A stretch of 64,000 bases of DNA, from positions 868,001 through 932,000 of the forward strand of contig NZ_RBAN01000003.1 of assembly GCF_003626655.1 (NCBI RefSeq). The letters run 5' to 3'. Of this stretch, positions 1-8,268 are shown in pieces. The notes beneath the pieces are model-generated. The model did not search any database. It was not told where the DNA came from and worked only from the letters and a program-made list of their open reading frames with translations. Source of the DNA: Micromonospora costi (GTDB lineage: Bacteria > Actinomycetota > Actinomycetes > Mycobacteriales > Micromonosporaceae). Within the stretch, counting starts at the first letter, position 1, and the number at the start of each line of letters is the position of its first letter. Both the position numbers and the translations under genes were made by a program.

Positions 1-2
1 TC

Positions 3-2732
3 GGGCTCGCGGTCCCGGTGGTCCACGACCGGGTGACCGCCGCGCAGCGGGCCGGCGAGATCGCCGACCAGGTGCGACTCGCCAGCCGGATCGGCACACT
101 CGTGCAGGACCTGCAACAGGAGCGCATGCTCTCGGTCGGCCTGCTGCTCGGCCGCGTGCAGCGCACCGAGCTGGTGCGCACGGCGGCCACCGTGGACGAC
201 CGGGTGGCCGACCTGCGCGCCGACCACGGCGACACCCTGCCGCCCCGCGTGGCCGACGCGCTGGCGGGCGTACGCGCGCTGACCGACGTGCGCGCCGCGG
301 TCCTGGCCGGCACGGCGACCCCGGGCCGGGTGATGGACGCGTACGGGCCGGTCGACGTCGCGCTGATCGACTCGCTGCGGCTCGCGTTCGACGTGGACAC
401 CGGCACGGCGGCCGGCCGCCAGGTGCTGGCGCTGGACGCCCTGCTCCGCGCCGACGAGGGGCTGGGCACCTGCGCCACCCTGATCGTGCTGGTGAAGGCG
501 ACCGCCGACCCGGCCGTGCACAACGGCTTCGTCGCCTGCATGGCCGCGCTCCGGGCGGACAGCGTGCGCTTCCGCAGCCTCATCACACCGGAGCAGCGCA
601 AGCTCGCCGAGCTGAACGACGCCGCCGTGGCCGCCCGTACCAGCGCGGACTTCCTCACCACGAGCGCGGTCAACCCGGCCGGAGCGGTCCGCAACGTGCC
701 GCTGGACGCGCTCTTCCCCTCCGCCCGGTCGATGATCACCCTGGGCCAGTTCATCGAGAAGAAGATCGTGGCGGACGTACTCGCCGAGGTGACCGGCGAG
801 CAACGGCGGGCGCTGACCGCCGCGTACCTGGTCGCCGGCGTGGCCGTGCTCGTCCTGGCCGTGGTGCTGCTGCTCAGCGCGGCGGTGGCCCGTACGGTGG
901 CCCGCCCCCTGACCCGGCTCACCCGCTCGGCCGACCGGGTCGCCCGCGTCGCCGAGGGCGAACTGGTGCGGGTCACCGACGACGAGACGGAGAGCGCGTC
1001 GCCGGTGCGGCTCGAACCGGTCGACGTCCGGGCCCGAGACGAGATCGGCGACCTGGCCCGGGCGTTCGAGCGGGTGCAGACCACCGCGGCCCGCCTGGTC
1101 GAGCGGCAGGTCGCCGGCCGGCGCAACGTGGCGCAGATGTTCGGGCACGTGGGCCGCCGTACGCAGAACCTCGTCGGCCGGCAGATCGCCCTCATCGATC
1201 GGCTGGAACAGAAGGAGACCGACCCCGAGCGGCTCGCCGACCTGTACCGGCTCGACCACGTCTCCAGCCGCCTGCGCCGCAACGCGGGCAGCCTCGTGGT
1301 GCTCTCCGGTTCGCCCGGCGCGGACGCGTACACGGCACCGGTCCCGCTCGCCGACGTCGTCCGCCTCGCGCTCGGCGAGATCGAGGACTACACCCGCGTG
1401 GACGTCCGGGTGCCGGCGGAGATCGCGGCGGCGCCGGCCACGGTCGGCGACCTGGTGCTGACGCTCGCCGAGCTGATGGAGAACGCCACCGTCTTCTCCC
1501 CGCCGCACACCCGCGTGCTGGTGAGCGCGGAGCGGACCGAGCACGGCGCCCGGCTCGCCGTCACCGACCACGGCATCGGCATGACCCGGGAACGCCTGGC
1601 CGAGGAGAACGCGCGGCTCACCCGGCGGGAGCGGCTGGACCTGGCCCCGACCGAGGTGCTCGGCCTGTTCGTGGTGGGGCGGCTCGCCCGCCGGCACGAC
1701 TGGGCGGTGAGCCTCGCACCGACCGGCGGCGGCGGGGTGACGGCCCGGCTGGAGATCCCGCAGGCGTCGCTGGTGCTGCGCCCCGCCGACCGGGCCGGAG
1801 CCGCCGTGGCCCGGGCCACCGTGCCCGCCCGGGAGCGCCGCGCGCCGGGCAGGCAGCCTGCCGCACCCGCCCCGGTGACCGGCCCGGGCGGGCCGGCCGG
1901 GGCTCCGACCGTCCCGGGACCACGGACCGCGCCGACCGTCCCGCGGCCGCGGACCGCCCCGAACTCACCAGGGCCGTGGACCGCGCCGGGCGATCCGGCC
2001 GGCTCCGACCCCGCCGGCCTCGAACCCGCCGGCTTCGACCCGGCCCTGTTCGACCGCGCCGCCCGGTCGGTGGAGTCCGGCGAGTCGTGGGACGCCTTCG
2101 GCACGGGGGTCGAGCCGGCACCGACCGGCGCCATCGCGTACTTGGAGATCAGCGCCCCGGCCGGCGGCCCCGGCGCGGACGACCGCCCGACCGGCGAGGA
2201 TGCGGCCGGCACCGCGACCCCGATCACCGGCCCGGTGGCGACGCCGCCCGCCGGAACCACCCCGGCCGGCCTCCCCCGCCGCCCGGTCCGGCCGACCACG
2301 GCCGCCGACACGGCGGGGGCCACGGGCGCGGAGCCGGCCCAGGATCCCGGGAGCGCGGCCGGCACGGTCGTGCGGCAGCGGGTGCCGGGGGCGAACCTGC
2401 CGCCGAGCGGCCCGTCCGCCGGCCCGCCGGCCGCCGCCGCCGTCGACCCGACCGCGGCCCGCGCGCTGGTCGAGGCGATCCAGTCCGGGGTACGCCGGGC
2501 CGAACTGAACCAGCCGGCACCGGATCCGGGCGTACGGCCCGATCGGCCGACGCTGAACCGGCGGGTCCCCGGCGCGAGCCTCCCCACCCCGCCGGCCCGC
2601 CAGCCGATCAGCTCCCATCCCGGGGACCCGGCCGAGGTCCGCGACCTCATCACCGAGTTCGAGGCGGGCGTAGCCCGTGCTCTGCGCGAAGTCAGTCCAG
2701 GCCGTCGGAACGAAGAGGGATCAACACGGTGA
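3..2732 (+). CDS. cvnA: CvnA-type sensor histidine kinase-like protein (conservon), 5'-truncated
   Basis: The reading frame is already open at the window edge, so the true start lies upstream; 909 residues are visible. The N-terminal ~260 residues are a helical extracytoplasmic sensor resembling the nitrate-sensing (NIT) domain. A membrane helix follows (nt ~815-895), then a HAMP-like linker. An HATPase domain carries an N-box (ELMENATVFSPP) and a G1 box (DHGIGM). No classical H-box is evident; the dimerisation region has the LDHVSSRLRRN motif seen in CvnA-like kinases. The last ~300 residues are Pro/Ala/Gly-rich and probably disordered. Its stop overlaps the cvnB start (GTGA), so the four conservon genes are translationally coupled. 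In Streptomyces the Cvn proteins form a membrane-associated complex resembling eukaryotic G-protein-coupled signalling. The ligand is unknown. Confidence 0.9.
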   Translation, partial: GLAVPVVHDRVTAAQRAGEIADQVRLASRIGTLVQDLQQERMLSVGLLLGRVQRTELVRTAATVDDRVADLRADHGDTLPPRVADALAGVRALTDVRAAVLAGTATPGRVMDAYGPVDVALIDSLRLAFDVDTGTAAGRQVLALDALLRADEGLGTCATLIVLVKATADPAVHNGFVACMAALRADSVRFRSLITPEQRKLAELNDAAVAARTSADFLTTSAVNPAGAVRNVPLDALFPSARSMITLGQFIEKKIVADVLAEVTGEQRRALTAAYLVAGVAVLVLAVVLLLSAAVARTVARPLTRLTRSADRVARVAEGELVRVTDDETESASPVRLEPVDVRARDEIGDLARAFERVQTTAARLVERQVAGRRNVAQMFGHVGRRTQNLVGRQIALIDRLEQKETDPERLADLYRLDHVSSRLRRNAGSLVVLSGSPGADAYTAPVPLADVVRLALGEIEDYTRVDVRVPAEIAAAPATVGDLVLTLAELMENATVFSPPHTRVLVSAERTEHGARLAVTDHGIGMTRERLAEENARLTRRERLDLAPTEVLGLFVVGRLARRHDWAVSLAPTGGGGVTARLEIPQASLVLRPADRAGAAVARATVPARERRAPGRQPAAPAPVTGPGGPAGAPTVPGPRTAPTVPRPRTAPNSPGPWTAPGDPAGSDPAGLEPAGFDPALFDRAARSVESGESWDAFGTGVEPAPTGAIAYLEISAPAGGPGADDRPTGEDAAGTATPITGPVATPPAGTTPAGLPRRPVRPTTAADTAGATGAEPAQDPGSAAGTVVRQRVPGANLPPSGPSAGPPAAAAVDPTAARALVEAIQSGVRRAELNQPAPDPGVRPDRPTLNRRVPGASLPTPPARQPISSHPGDPAEVRDLITEFEAGVARALREVSPGRRNEEGSTR

Positions 2733-3205
2733 CCAGTTCCTTCCTGCACGACAACGTCGACAACCCGGGCAGCCCCGCTCCCGTCGGGGACCTCAGCCCG
2801 GAGGCCCGCACCTTCAACTGGCTGCTGGACTCCTTCACGTCGAGCACCGCCGGCGTGCTGGAGGCGATCGCCGTCTCCTCGGACGGGCTGCTGATGGCCA
2901 TGTCGGCGATCCGGGACCGGTCCAACGCGGAGCGCCTCGCGGCCGTGGTCTCCGGCATGACGAGCCTGGCCGGTGGCGCCGCCAGCTGGTACGCGCTCGG
3001 CGGCCTGAACCGGGTGGTCGTCGACATGGCCGAGGGCTACTTGTTGATCAGCGCGATCAGCAGCGGGTCGGTGCTCGGGGTGGTCGCCGACCGGTCGGCC
3101 AACCTGGGCACCGTCGCGTACGAGATGACGCTCTTCGCCGGGCGGGCCGGCGGCGCGCTCACCCCCCGCCTCATCGCCGAGCTGAAGAACGCCGCCCAGC
3201 AATGA
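2729..3205 (+). CDS. cvnB: Roadblock/LC7 domain protein (CvnB)
   Basis: This 158-residue protein has a single roadblock/LC7 domain: the LLDSFTSSTAGVLEAIAVSSDGLLMA entry strand region, a central amphipathic helix and a C-terminal LGTVAYEMTLFAGRAG helix. Roadblock proteins of conservons are thought to regulate the nucleotide state of the partner GTPase. The GTG start (2729) overlaps the cvnA stop and is preceded by a purine-rich AAGAGGGA. Its stop overlaps the next start in an ATGA junction. Identification rests on domain shape plus the invariant gene order kinase-roadblock-DUF742-GTPase. Confidence 0.92.
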   Translation: MTSSFLHDNVDNPGSPAPVGDLSPEARTFNWLLDSFTSSTAGVLEAIAVSSDGLLMAMSAIRDRSNAERLAAVVSGMTSLAGGAASWYALGGLNRVVVDMAEGYLLISAISSGSVLGVVADRSANLGTVAYEMTLFAGRAGGALTPRLIAELKNAAQQ

Positions 3206-3663
3206 CCGGCGAGGTCCCCGGCGCGGGGCCGGATCCGGATCACCAGGTCCGGATCCGGCCCTACCTGCGCGTGCCGTCCGCCCCGGACGCGGGTGCGCCG
3301 GCCGCCGGGGCCGGGACGGACGGGCCGGCCGTCCCCCGCCCGTTCGTGCTGACCGCCGGGCGGGTGGCCGCCGTCGACCCGGCGATCAGCCTGGAGACCC
3401 AGGTGACCGCCGCACCGGTCGGTACGGGCGCGGCGCTCGCACTCCTGGCGCCGGAACTCCAGGCGATCGTCGCGCTCTGCACGGAGCCGATCTCCGTCGC
3501 GGAGATATCGGCCCGTACCCGGCTGCACTTCGGGGTGACCCGCGTCCTGGTCGGCGACCTACGGGCCGCCGGCCACCTCGAGGTGCACCTCGATCACGGC
3601 GGCGGCGCCTCCGACCCCGATCTCATCCTGCGAGTGATTGATGGACTCCGTGCGATCTCCTGA
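3202..3663 (+). CDS. cvnC: DUF742 protein (CvnC)
   Basis: This 153-residue protein matches the DUF742 pattern: an N-terminal RIRPYLRVP motif, then a C-terminal winged-helix-like part (LCTEPISVAEISARTRLHFGVTRVLVGDLRAAGHLEV). It ends in DPDLILRVIDGLRAI, the typical end of the family before the downstream GTPase. The ATG overlaps the cvnB stop (ATGA), and the cvnD start lies inside this gene. In conservons DUF742 proteins are proposed signalling adaptors; the biochemical role is not established. A ~50-residue Gly/Ala/Pro-rich insert after the first motif is probably a flexible linker. Confidence 0.9.
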   Translation: MTGEVPGAGPDPDHQVRIRPYLRVPSAPDAGAPAAGAGTDGPAVPRPFVLTAGRVAAVDPAISLETQVTAAPVGTGAALALLAPELQAIVALCTEPISVAEISARTRLHFGVTRVLVGDLRAAGHLEVHLDHGGGASDPDLILRVIDGLRAIS

Positions 3664-4399
3664 CTGGCCGGTCGCCCCGCTCGGCGGGCTCGCCGGGAAC
3701 AGCGCCGCCACCCGCTACGGCACGCCCGCGGGGGCCGGACCGGCCACCGACCGCGTCCCACCGCCGGCGTCAGCGCCGACCCGCGCCACCGCCTCCGTAC
3801 CCGTGCCCGGGGCACTGCCCCGGCCGCGCCCGGCGGACGCGCCCCCCGTGCCCGTCAAGATTCTGATCGCGGGCGGGTTCGGCGTGGGCAAGACGACCAC
3901 GGTCGGCGCGATCTCCGAGATCGCTCCGCTCACCACGGAGGCGGAGATGACCAGCGCCGGGATCGGCATCGACGACCCCGGGGCGCGCTCGACCAAGACC
4001 ACCACCACGGTCGCCATGGACTTCGGCTGCGTCACCATCGACCGCAGCCTGAAGCTCTACCTCTTCGGCACGCCCGGCCAGGCCCGCTTCGGATTCATGT
4101 GGGACGACCTGGCCCGCGGCGCCCTCGGAGCGCTCGTGGTGGTGGACAGTTCGCGGCTGGACGACTGCTACCCGGCCATCGACTACTTCGAGCAGTCCGG
4201 GCTGCCGTTCGTGGTGGGCGTGAACGCGTTCGACGGGCGGCTCGCGCTGGACCTCGAATCGATCCGCTGGGCGCTGGCGGTCGGCGACCACGTGCCGCTC
4301 GTGCAGTTCGACGCCCGGGACCGGCTCTCCGTACGGGACGCCCTGCTGGTCGTCCTGGACCGGGCGCTGGAACGGGCCACCCGGGACCGGGGGGCCTGA
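3641..4399 (+). CDS. cvnD: Small Ras/MglA-like GTPase (CvnD)
   Basis: This 252-residue protein has a ~65-residue Pro/Ala-rich N-terminal extension before a GTPase core. The P-loop GGFGVGKTT is at residues ~81-89, a G2-like Thr-rich stretch (STKTTTTVAMDFG) follows, G3 reads FGTPGQ instead of DTAGQ, and G4 is VNAFDG. This is the CvnD class. It presumably binds the roadblock and DUF742 partners and relays the CvnA signal. The start is ambiguous: TTG 3638, ATG 3641 and GTG 3650 are all in frame and inside cvnC. ATG 3641 was taken. The gene ends the conservon operon. Confidence 0.92.
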   Translation: MDSVRSPDWPVAPLGGLAGNSAATRYGTPAGAGPATDRVPPPASAPTRATASVPVPGALPRPRPADAPPVPVKILIAGGFGVGKTTTVGAISEIAPLTTEAEMTSAGIGIDDPGARSTKTTTTVAMDFGCVTIDRSLKLYLFGTPGQARFGFMWDDLARGALGALVVVDSSRLDDCYPAIDYFEQSGLPFVVGVNAFDGRLALDLESIRWALAVGDHVPLVQFDARDRLSVRDALLVVLDRALERATRDRGA

Positions 4400-4442
4400 A
4401 CTCCGGGGCGGTCAGACCCGTATCCACGAAGGGGTGGTCGTG

Positions 4443-4994
4443 ATGAGAGGTGGGTTGGACGAGACACTGGCCCGGATGGCCCGGCGCGAGGAGGCGCTGC
4501 GGCGGGCCGCGGGCCCGGCCGAACAGGCCGACCGGGAGCCGGGCGCGCAGACCGACCGGGAGCCGGACGCGCAAGGCGGCCGGGAGCCGGACGCGCAAGG
4601 CCGCCGGGAGCCGGATGCGCAAGGCGGCCGGGAGCCGGGCGCGCAAGGCGGCCGGGAGCCGGGCGCGCACCGGCTCGACGGTGACCGGGCCACGGCGGAG
4701 GATCCCGTCGAGGCGGTCGTCGAGGCCGTCCGCCGGGTCGTGGCCGAGCACCCCGGGCTGGCGGTCACCGTCCGGGTGGAGCAGGGCGGGCAGGCGTACC
4801 CGTTGCGGGTCGCCTGGAGCGGTGACGAGGTGACGGTCGCCGCAGAGCTGGCGCCGCCGCCGACCTGGCCGGTGTCCGGGAGGAACGCGCCGTCGTGGCC
4901 GCCCGGGCGGGGCGGCACCGGGCACGCCCCGGCGGCCCGGCTCGCCGAGCTGATCCGCCGCGACCCGTCGCTGCTCACCGATCACGACCGGTAG
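4443..4994 (+). CDS. Hypothetical protein with six octapeptide repeats
   Basis: I do not recognise a family. The 183-residue product has an N-terminal helix (LDETLARMARREEALRRA), then six tandem copies of an 8-residue unit, consensus REPDAQGG. A folded-looking C-terminal half follows (PVEAVVEAVRRVVAEHPGLAVTVRVEQGG...), with a predicted helix and two beta strands, ending in a helix near LAELIRRDPSLL. ATG 4443 was chosen because AAGGGG (4429-4434) is well spaced from it; GTG 4434 and GTG 4440 are alternatives. It lies 43 bp after cvnD on the same strand, so it may be an accessory of the conservon, but nothing in the sequence proves that. Confidence 0.7.
   Translation: MRGGLDETLARMARREEALRRAAGPAEQADREPGAQTDREPDAQGGREPDAQGRREPDAQGGREPGAQGGREPGAHRLDGDRATAEDPVEAVVEAVRRVVAEHPGLAVTVRVEQGGQAYPLRVAWSGDEVTVAAELAPPPTWPVSGRNAPSWPPGRGGTGHAPAARLAELIRRDPSLLTDHDR
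4536..4673 (+). repeat. 24-bp in-frame tandem repeat (5.75 copies)
   Basis: Units start at 4536, 4560, 4584, 4608 and 4632, with a partial unit at 4656. They differ by only a few bases and keep the reading frame, encoding an Arg-Glu-Pro-(Asp/Gly)-Ala-Gln octapeptide. Such near-identical units are prone to copy-number change by slippage. Confidence 0.95.
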
Positions 4995-5025
4995 CGGTGG
5001 CCGGGCGGCGCGGGCCGCCGGCGGC

Positions 5026-5040
5026 TAGGGTCGGACGGTG
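5026..5040 (+). promoter_or_regulatory. -10 element for a leaderless AAA+ transcript
   Basis: TAGGGT (5026-5031) lies exactly 6 nt before GTG 5038 and there is no Shine-Dalgarno sequence, the arrangement expected for a leaderless mRNA whose +1 is the start codon. No convincing -35 is visible. Confidence 0.5.
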
Positions 5041-7356
5041 GCGCCCGAGTTGACCCTGACCGCGAGCCTGCGCCCGGCGGCCCTGGACGCCCGGCGCGGC
5101 GTCGTCCGGCTGCACCCGGAGGTGTTGACCGCGTTGGGCCTGCGTCCCGGTGACCCGGTGCGGCTCGCCGGCCGGCGGGAGACCGCCGGGATCGTGGCGC
5201 CGGCCGGGCCGGACGCGAGCACCTCCCTCATGTACGCCGACGACCTGGTGCTCGGCAACCTGGGCGTGCGGGACGGGGGCCAGGTGACCATTACCCCGCT
5301 GCCGGTGACCGCCGCCACCCGGGTCACGCTCGCCGGGCCGGTCGAGATCGTGGCCGCCGTGAGCCCGGAGATGCTCCGGCTCGCGCTGCTCGGCAAGGTG
5401 GTCACCGCCGGCGACGACGTGTCGCTGATGCCGCAGGACGTGCTGCCGGACGCGTCGGTCCGCAGCCTCGTCGAGGCCGCCCGGCGCAGCCTCGCCAACA
5501 CGGTCGGGTACGCCTGGACCAGCACCCTGCTCACCGTGGTCGCCGCCGAGCCGGCCGGCGGGGCGCTGGTCACGATGGACACCCTGGTGGGCTGGGAGCA
5601 TGGGCCGGTGACCCACGGCTCCCGCGGCGGGGCGGGCGGTCGCCCAGATGCCGCCGGGCCGAGCGGCGGCGGACCGAGCGGCGGCACGGGTGCCGGCGTC
5701 ACGGGTGCCGGCGGCACGGGCGCTGGCGTGGCGGGCGGCCGAGGTGCCGGCGCCACCGGCGAGGTGGAAGTCCCCGTCGACGCGCCGGCGCTCGACCAGT
5801 TGCCGGGACTACGGGCCCAGGCCGAGGAGCTGACCGAACTGCTCGACCTCGGCTTCCACCACCGCGAGGTGCTGGGCCGGCTGGGCACCACCGTCTCGCT
5901 CGGGGTGCTCATCAGCGGCCCGGCGGGCTCCGGCAAGTCGGCCCTGGTCCGTGCCGTGGCCGCCCAGGTGGGCGCCCGGATCTGCGCCCTGTGGGCGCCC
6001 GAGGTGGCCGCGCTCGACAACCAGGCGGCCGCGGACCGGCTGCGCGTCGCGGCGGCCGCCGTCCGCTCGGGTGGCCCGGCCGTGCTGCTCGTCACAGACG
6101 TGGAGGCGCTCGCGCCGGCGGATCAGCCCGGGCCGGTCGCCACCGTGTTCCGTCAGGTGCTCGCCGAGACGGTCCGGGCCGGGGCGGCGGTGGTGTGCAC
6201 GACCGGCCGTCCGGAGGCGGTCGACCCGGCGTTGCGCGCGCCCGATCTGCTCTCCCTGCGGATCAGCATCCCGCTGCCCGACCCGGCGCTGCGGCGGGAG
6301 CAGCTCACCGTGCTCACCCGCGAGGTGCCGCTCGACGAGGACGTCCGGCTCGACGAGGTCGCCGGTCGTACGCCGGGCTTCGTGGCGGCCGACCTCGCCG
6401 CGCTGGTCCGCGAGGCCGGCGTACGGGCGGCGTTGCGGCAGAAGGCGGCGCGGACGCCGACGGTGGCGATGGCGGACTTCACGGCCGCGCTGGAGGTGGT
6501 CCGGCCGACCACGATGGCCGCGTCCACGCTTGAGTTGGCGACGGTGACCCTGGACGACGTGGGCGACCTCGTCGAGGTGAAGCAGACCCTCACCGAGTCG
6601 GTGCTCTGGCCGTTGACGTACCCGGACACGTTCGCCCGGCTGGGCGTGCAGCCGCCGCGTGGCGTCCTGCTCTACGGGCCGCCCGGCTGCGGCAAGACCT
6701 ACCTGGTGACCGCGCTGGCCGGCTCGGGGCGGGCGAACGTCCTCTCGGTCAAGGGCGCGGAGCTGCTGTCGAAGTGGGTCGGTGAGAGCGAGCGGGCCGT
6801 CCGCGAGCTGTTCCGCCGGGCCCGGGAGGCCGCGCCCACCCTGGTCTTCCTCGACGAGGTCGACGCGCTCGCCCCGGTACGCGGGCAGGCCGGCGACGCC
6901 GGTACGACCGACCGCGTGGTGGCCGCCCTCCTCACCGAACTCGACGGCGTGGAGGCGCTGCGCAACGTGGTCGTGGTCGGCGCCACCAACCGGCCCGACC
7001 TGGTCGACCCGGCGCTGCTGCGACCCGGGCGTCTGGAGCGCCTGGTCTACGTACCGCCGCCGGACGGGCCGGCCCGCGCGGAGATCCTGCGGGCCGCCGC
7101 CCGACAGGTACCGCTGGCCCCGGACGTCGACCTCGCGGCGCTCGGCGCCGAGCTGGACGGGTTCTCCGCCGCGGACTGCGCGGCCCTGGTACGCGAGGCG
7201 GCGCTGGCCGCGATGCGTGAGTCGCTGAACGCCACCACGGTGACCGCCGGGCACGTGGCCGCGGCCCGCCGACGCGTCCGCCCGTCCCTGGACCCAGCCC
7301 AGCTGGCCCACCTAACGGCCTACGCGGCCACCCACGAACCCCCACCCACACCGTGA
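5038..7356 (+). CDS. CDC48/VCP-type AAA+ ATPase with two ATPase domains
   Basis: This 772-residue protein begins with a CDC48 N-domain-like fold (ALDARRGVVRLHPEVL...LRPGDPVRL). A Gly/Thr/Ala-rich low-complexity linker (residues ~195-245) separates it from two AAA+ modules. D1 has Walker A GPAGSGKS (~residue 294) but an atypical Walker B (LLVTDVEAL, where DE would be expected). D2 is canonical: Walker A GPPGCGKT (~547), Walker B LVFLDEVDAL, and a second region of homology with GATNRPDLVDPALLRPGR. It is probably a hexameric unfoldase/segregase in the cytoplasm; D2 should supply most ATPase activity. The TGA stop is contributed by the inverted repeat that begins at 7353. Confidence 0.93.
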   Translation: MAPELTLTASLRPAALDARRGVVRLHPEVLTALGLRPGDPVRLAGRRETAGIVAPAGPDASTSLMYADDLVLGNLGVRDGGQVTITPLPVTAATRVTLAGPVEIVAAVSPEMLRLALLGKVVTAGDDVSLMPQDVLPDASVRSLVEAARRSLANTVGYAWTSTLLTVVAAEPAGGALVTMDTLVGWEHGPVTHGSRGGAGGRPDAAGPSGGGPSGGTGAGVTGAGGTGAGVAGGRGAGATGEVEVPVDAPALDQLPGLRAQAEELTELLDLGFHHREVLGRLGTTVSLGVLISGPAGSGKSALVRAVAAQVGARICALWAPEVAALDNQAAADRLRVAAAAVRSGGPAVLLVTDVEALAPADQPGPVATVFRQVLAETVRAGAAVVCTTGRPEAVDPALRAPDLLSLRISIPLPDPALRREQLTVLTREVPLDEDVRLDEVAGRTPGFVAADLAALVREAGVRAALRQKAARTPTVAMADFTAALEVVRPTTMAASTLELATVTLDDVGDLVEVKQTLTESVLWPLTYPDTFARLGVQPPRGVLLYGPPGCGKTYLVTALAGSGRANVLSVKGAELLSKWVGESERAVRELFRRAREAAPTLVFLDEVDALAPVRGQAGDAGTTDRVVAALLTELDGVEALRNVVVVGATNRPDLVDPALLRPGRLERLVYVPPPDGPARAEILRAAARQVPLAPDVDLAALGAELDGFSAADCAALVREAALAAMRESLNATTVTAGHVAAARRRVRPSLDPAQLAHLTAYAATHEPPPTP

Positions 7357-7411
7357 TCATGAAGTTGTCGGCGCTCCCACCGGCGTGTCGTGACGATAAC
7401 TTCATGATCAC
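7353..7411. repeat. Palindromic intergenic element, family A-like (A1)
   Basis: The left arm GTGATCATGAAGTTGTC (7353-7369) pairs with GATAACTTCATGATCAC (7395-7411), 16 of 17 positions, around a 25-nt loop. It lies between the converging AAA+ ATPase gene and gvpK, and its TGA (7354-7356) is the ATPase stop codon. It differs from A2-A4 in its arms but shares the terminal GATCATG. A bidirectional terminator role is inferred. Confidence 0.85.
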
Positions 7412-7440
7412 CGCGCGAGGGGGGCCGGGCGGGCGGCGGG

Positions 7441-7869
7441 TCAGTCTGTTGGTAGGAGGGGGCCCAGGGGGCCGAGATCCAGGTTGAGGTCCTCGGGGGC
7501 CAGGCCGAAGTGTTCCCGTAGCCCGGTCATCTGCTCCTCCAGCGCCATCAGCGTCACGCCGATCCGCTCGATCTGCTCGTCCGTGAGGTCACCCAGCTCG
7601 ACCCGGCGCAGCGCCTGCCGCTCCATGAGCTGCCGCAGCAGCTCGATCACGGTGAGCACGAGGCTGGCCAGTCCCCGCTCGACCGAGTCCCGGTCCACGG
7701 CGAGGCGCCGGTCCAGCGGCGTGACCCGGGGCGGACGCCACTGCGGCGCGTCCAGCGCGGCCACCAGCTCCGCCGCCTCGTCCCGGCGCGCGGTCTCGGA
7801 ACCCGGGACCACGACCGCCGCCTCGTCCCGGCGCGCGGGGCCGGGGCCGGTCCCGTCATGCGCGGTCAT
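7441..7869 (-). CDS. gvpK: Gas vesicle protein GvpK
   Basis: This 142-residue protein has a ~50-residue charged N-terminus followed by the conserved GvpK core (RLAVDRDSVERGLASLVLTVIEL...LMERQALRRVELGDLTDEQIERIGVTLMALEEQM). GvpK is a conserved minor protein needed for gas vesicle formation in several hosts. Start ATG 7869 overlaps the gvpS stop (ATGA). It is the last gene of the gvp operon, just before the palindromic element A1. The assignment is secure from the core sequence and its usual place next to gvpS. Confidence 0.93.
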   Translation of the reverse strand: MTAHDGTGPGPARRDEAAVVVPGSETARRDEAAELVAALDAPQWRPPRVTPLDRRLAVDRDSVERGLASLVLTVIELLRQLMERQALRRVELGDLTDEQIERIGVTLMALEEQMTGLREHFGLAPEDLNLDLGPLGPLLPTD

Positions 7870-8114
7870 CCGACCACCCCTTCGGTGACCGGCCCGGGAG
7901 CGGGCTCCGGCTCCGGCGGCGCGAGCGCGCCGACGGACGCGATGAGGGCGCGCAGCGAGATCCGGACGAGGTCCACGTCGGCGATCGCCAGGGTGATGTC
8001 GCCGCTGACCACCACGCCGGTGGCCAGCACCCGGTCGAGCAGGTCGACCAGGGCGACGGGCCGGTAGGCCAGCGGGTCGTCCGCGCTGCTCGGCGCGAGC
8101 GAGGTGGTCACCAT
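7866..8114 (-). CDS. gvpS: Gas vesicle protein GvpS (GvpA/J/M superfamily)
   Basis: This 82-residue form has the short amphipathic GvpA-like fold: VALVDLLDRVLATGVVVSGDITLAIADVDLVRISLRALIASV. Actinobacterial GvpS is a minor GvpA paralogue thought to act in early assembly or shell modification. The frame stays open upstream to GTG 8246 across a tandem repeat that would encode Trp-Arg-Arg-rich units. No ribosome site supports the long form, so ATG 8114 was chosen with limited certainty. The 154-bp gap to gvpL is unusual in an operon whose other genes mostly overlap. Confidence 0.82.
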   Translation of the reverse strand: MVTTSLAPSSADDPLAYRPVALVDLLDRVLATGVVVSGDITLAIADVDLVRISLRALIASVGALAPPEPEPAPGPVTEGVVG

Positions 8115-8133
8115 GCCGACCACCACCGAGGTG

Positions 8134-8256
8134 CGACGCCAGGCGCCGACCACCGCCGAGACGCGACGCCAGCCGCCGACCAGGGCCGGCGAGCCGCGAC
8201 GCCAGGCGCCGACCACCGCCGCCGAGGCGCAACGCCAACCGCCCACCGCCGAGGCG
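8134..8256. repeat. Tandem 27-33 bp repeats before gvpS
   Basis: Four imperfect units (about 8134-8163, 8164-8196, 8197-8229, 8230-8256) each begin CGACGCCAG or a close variant. All unit lengths are multiples of three, so every frame stays open through the array. On the minus strand the gvpS frame would read SAVVGAWRR-like repeats. It may be a variable N-terminal extension or simply an expanded spacer. Confidence 0.85.
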
Positions 8257-8268
8257 CGGTGCGGGCGG

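Noticed and set aside
1388-3202. Minus-strand 604-codon open frame opposite cvnA
   Set aside because: Arg/Gly/Ala/Ser-rich shadow of the cvnA frame created by high GC; cvnA has clear kinase motifs.
4536-4673. 24-bp array as a CRISPR
   Set aside because: Units are contiguous without spacers and lie in frame within a protein.
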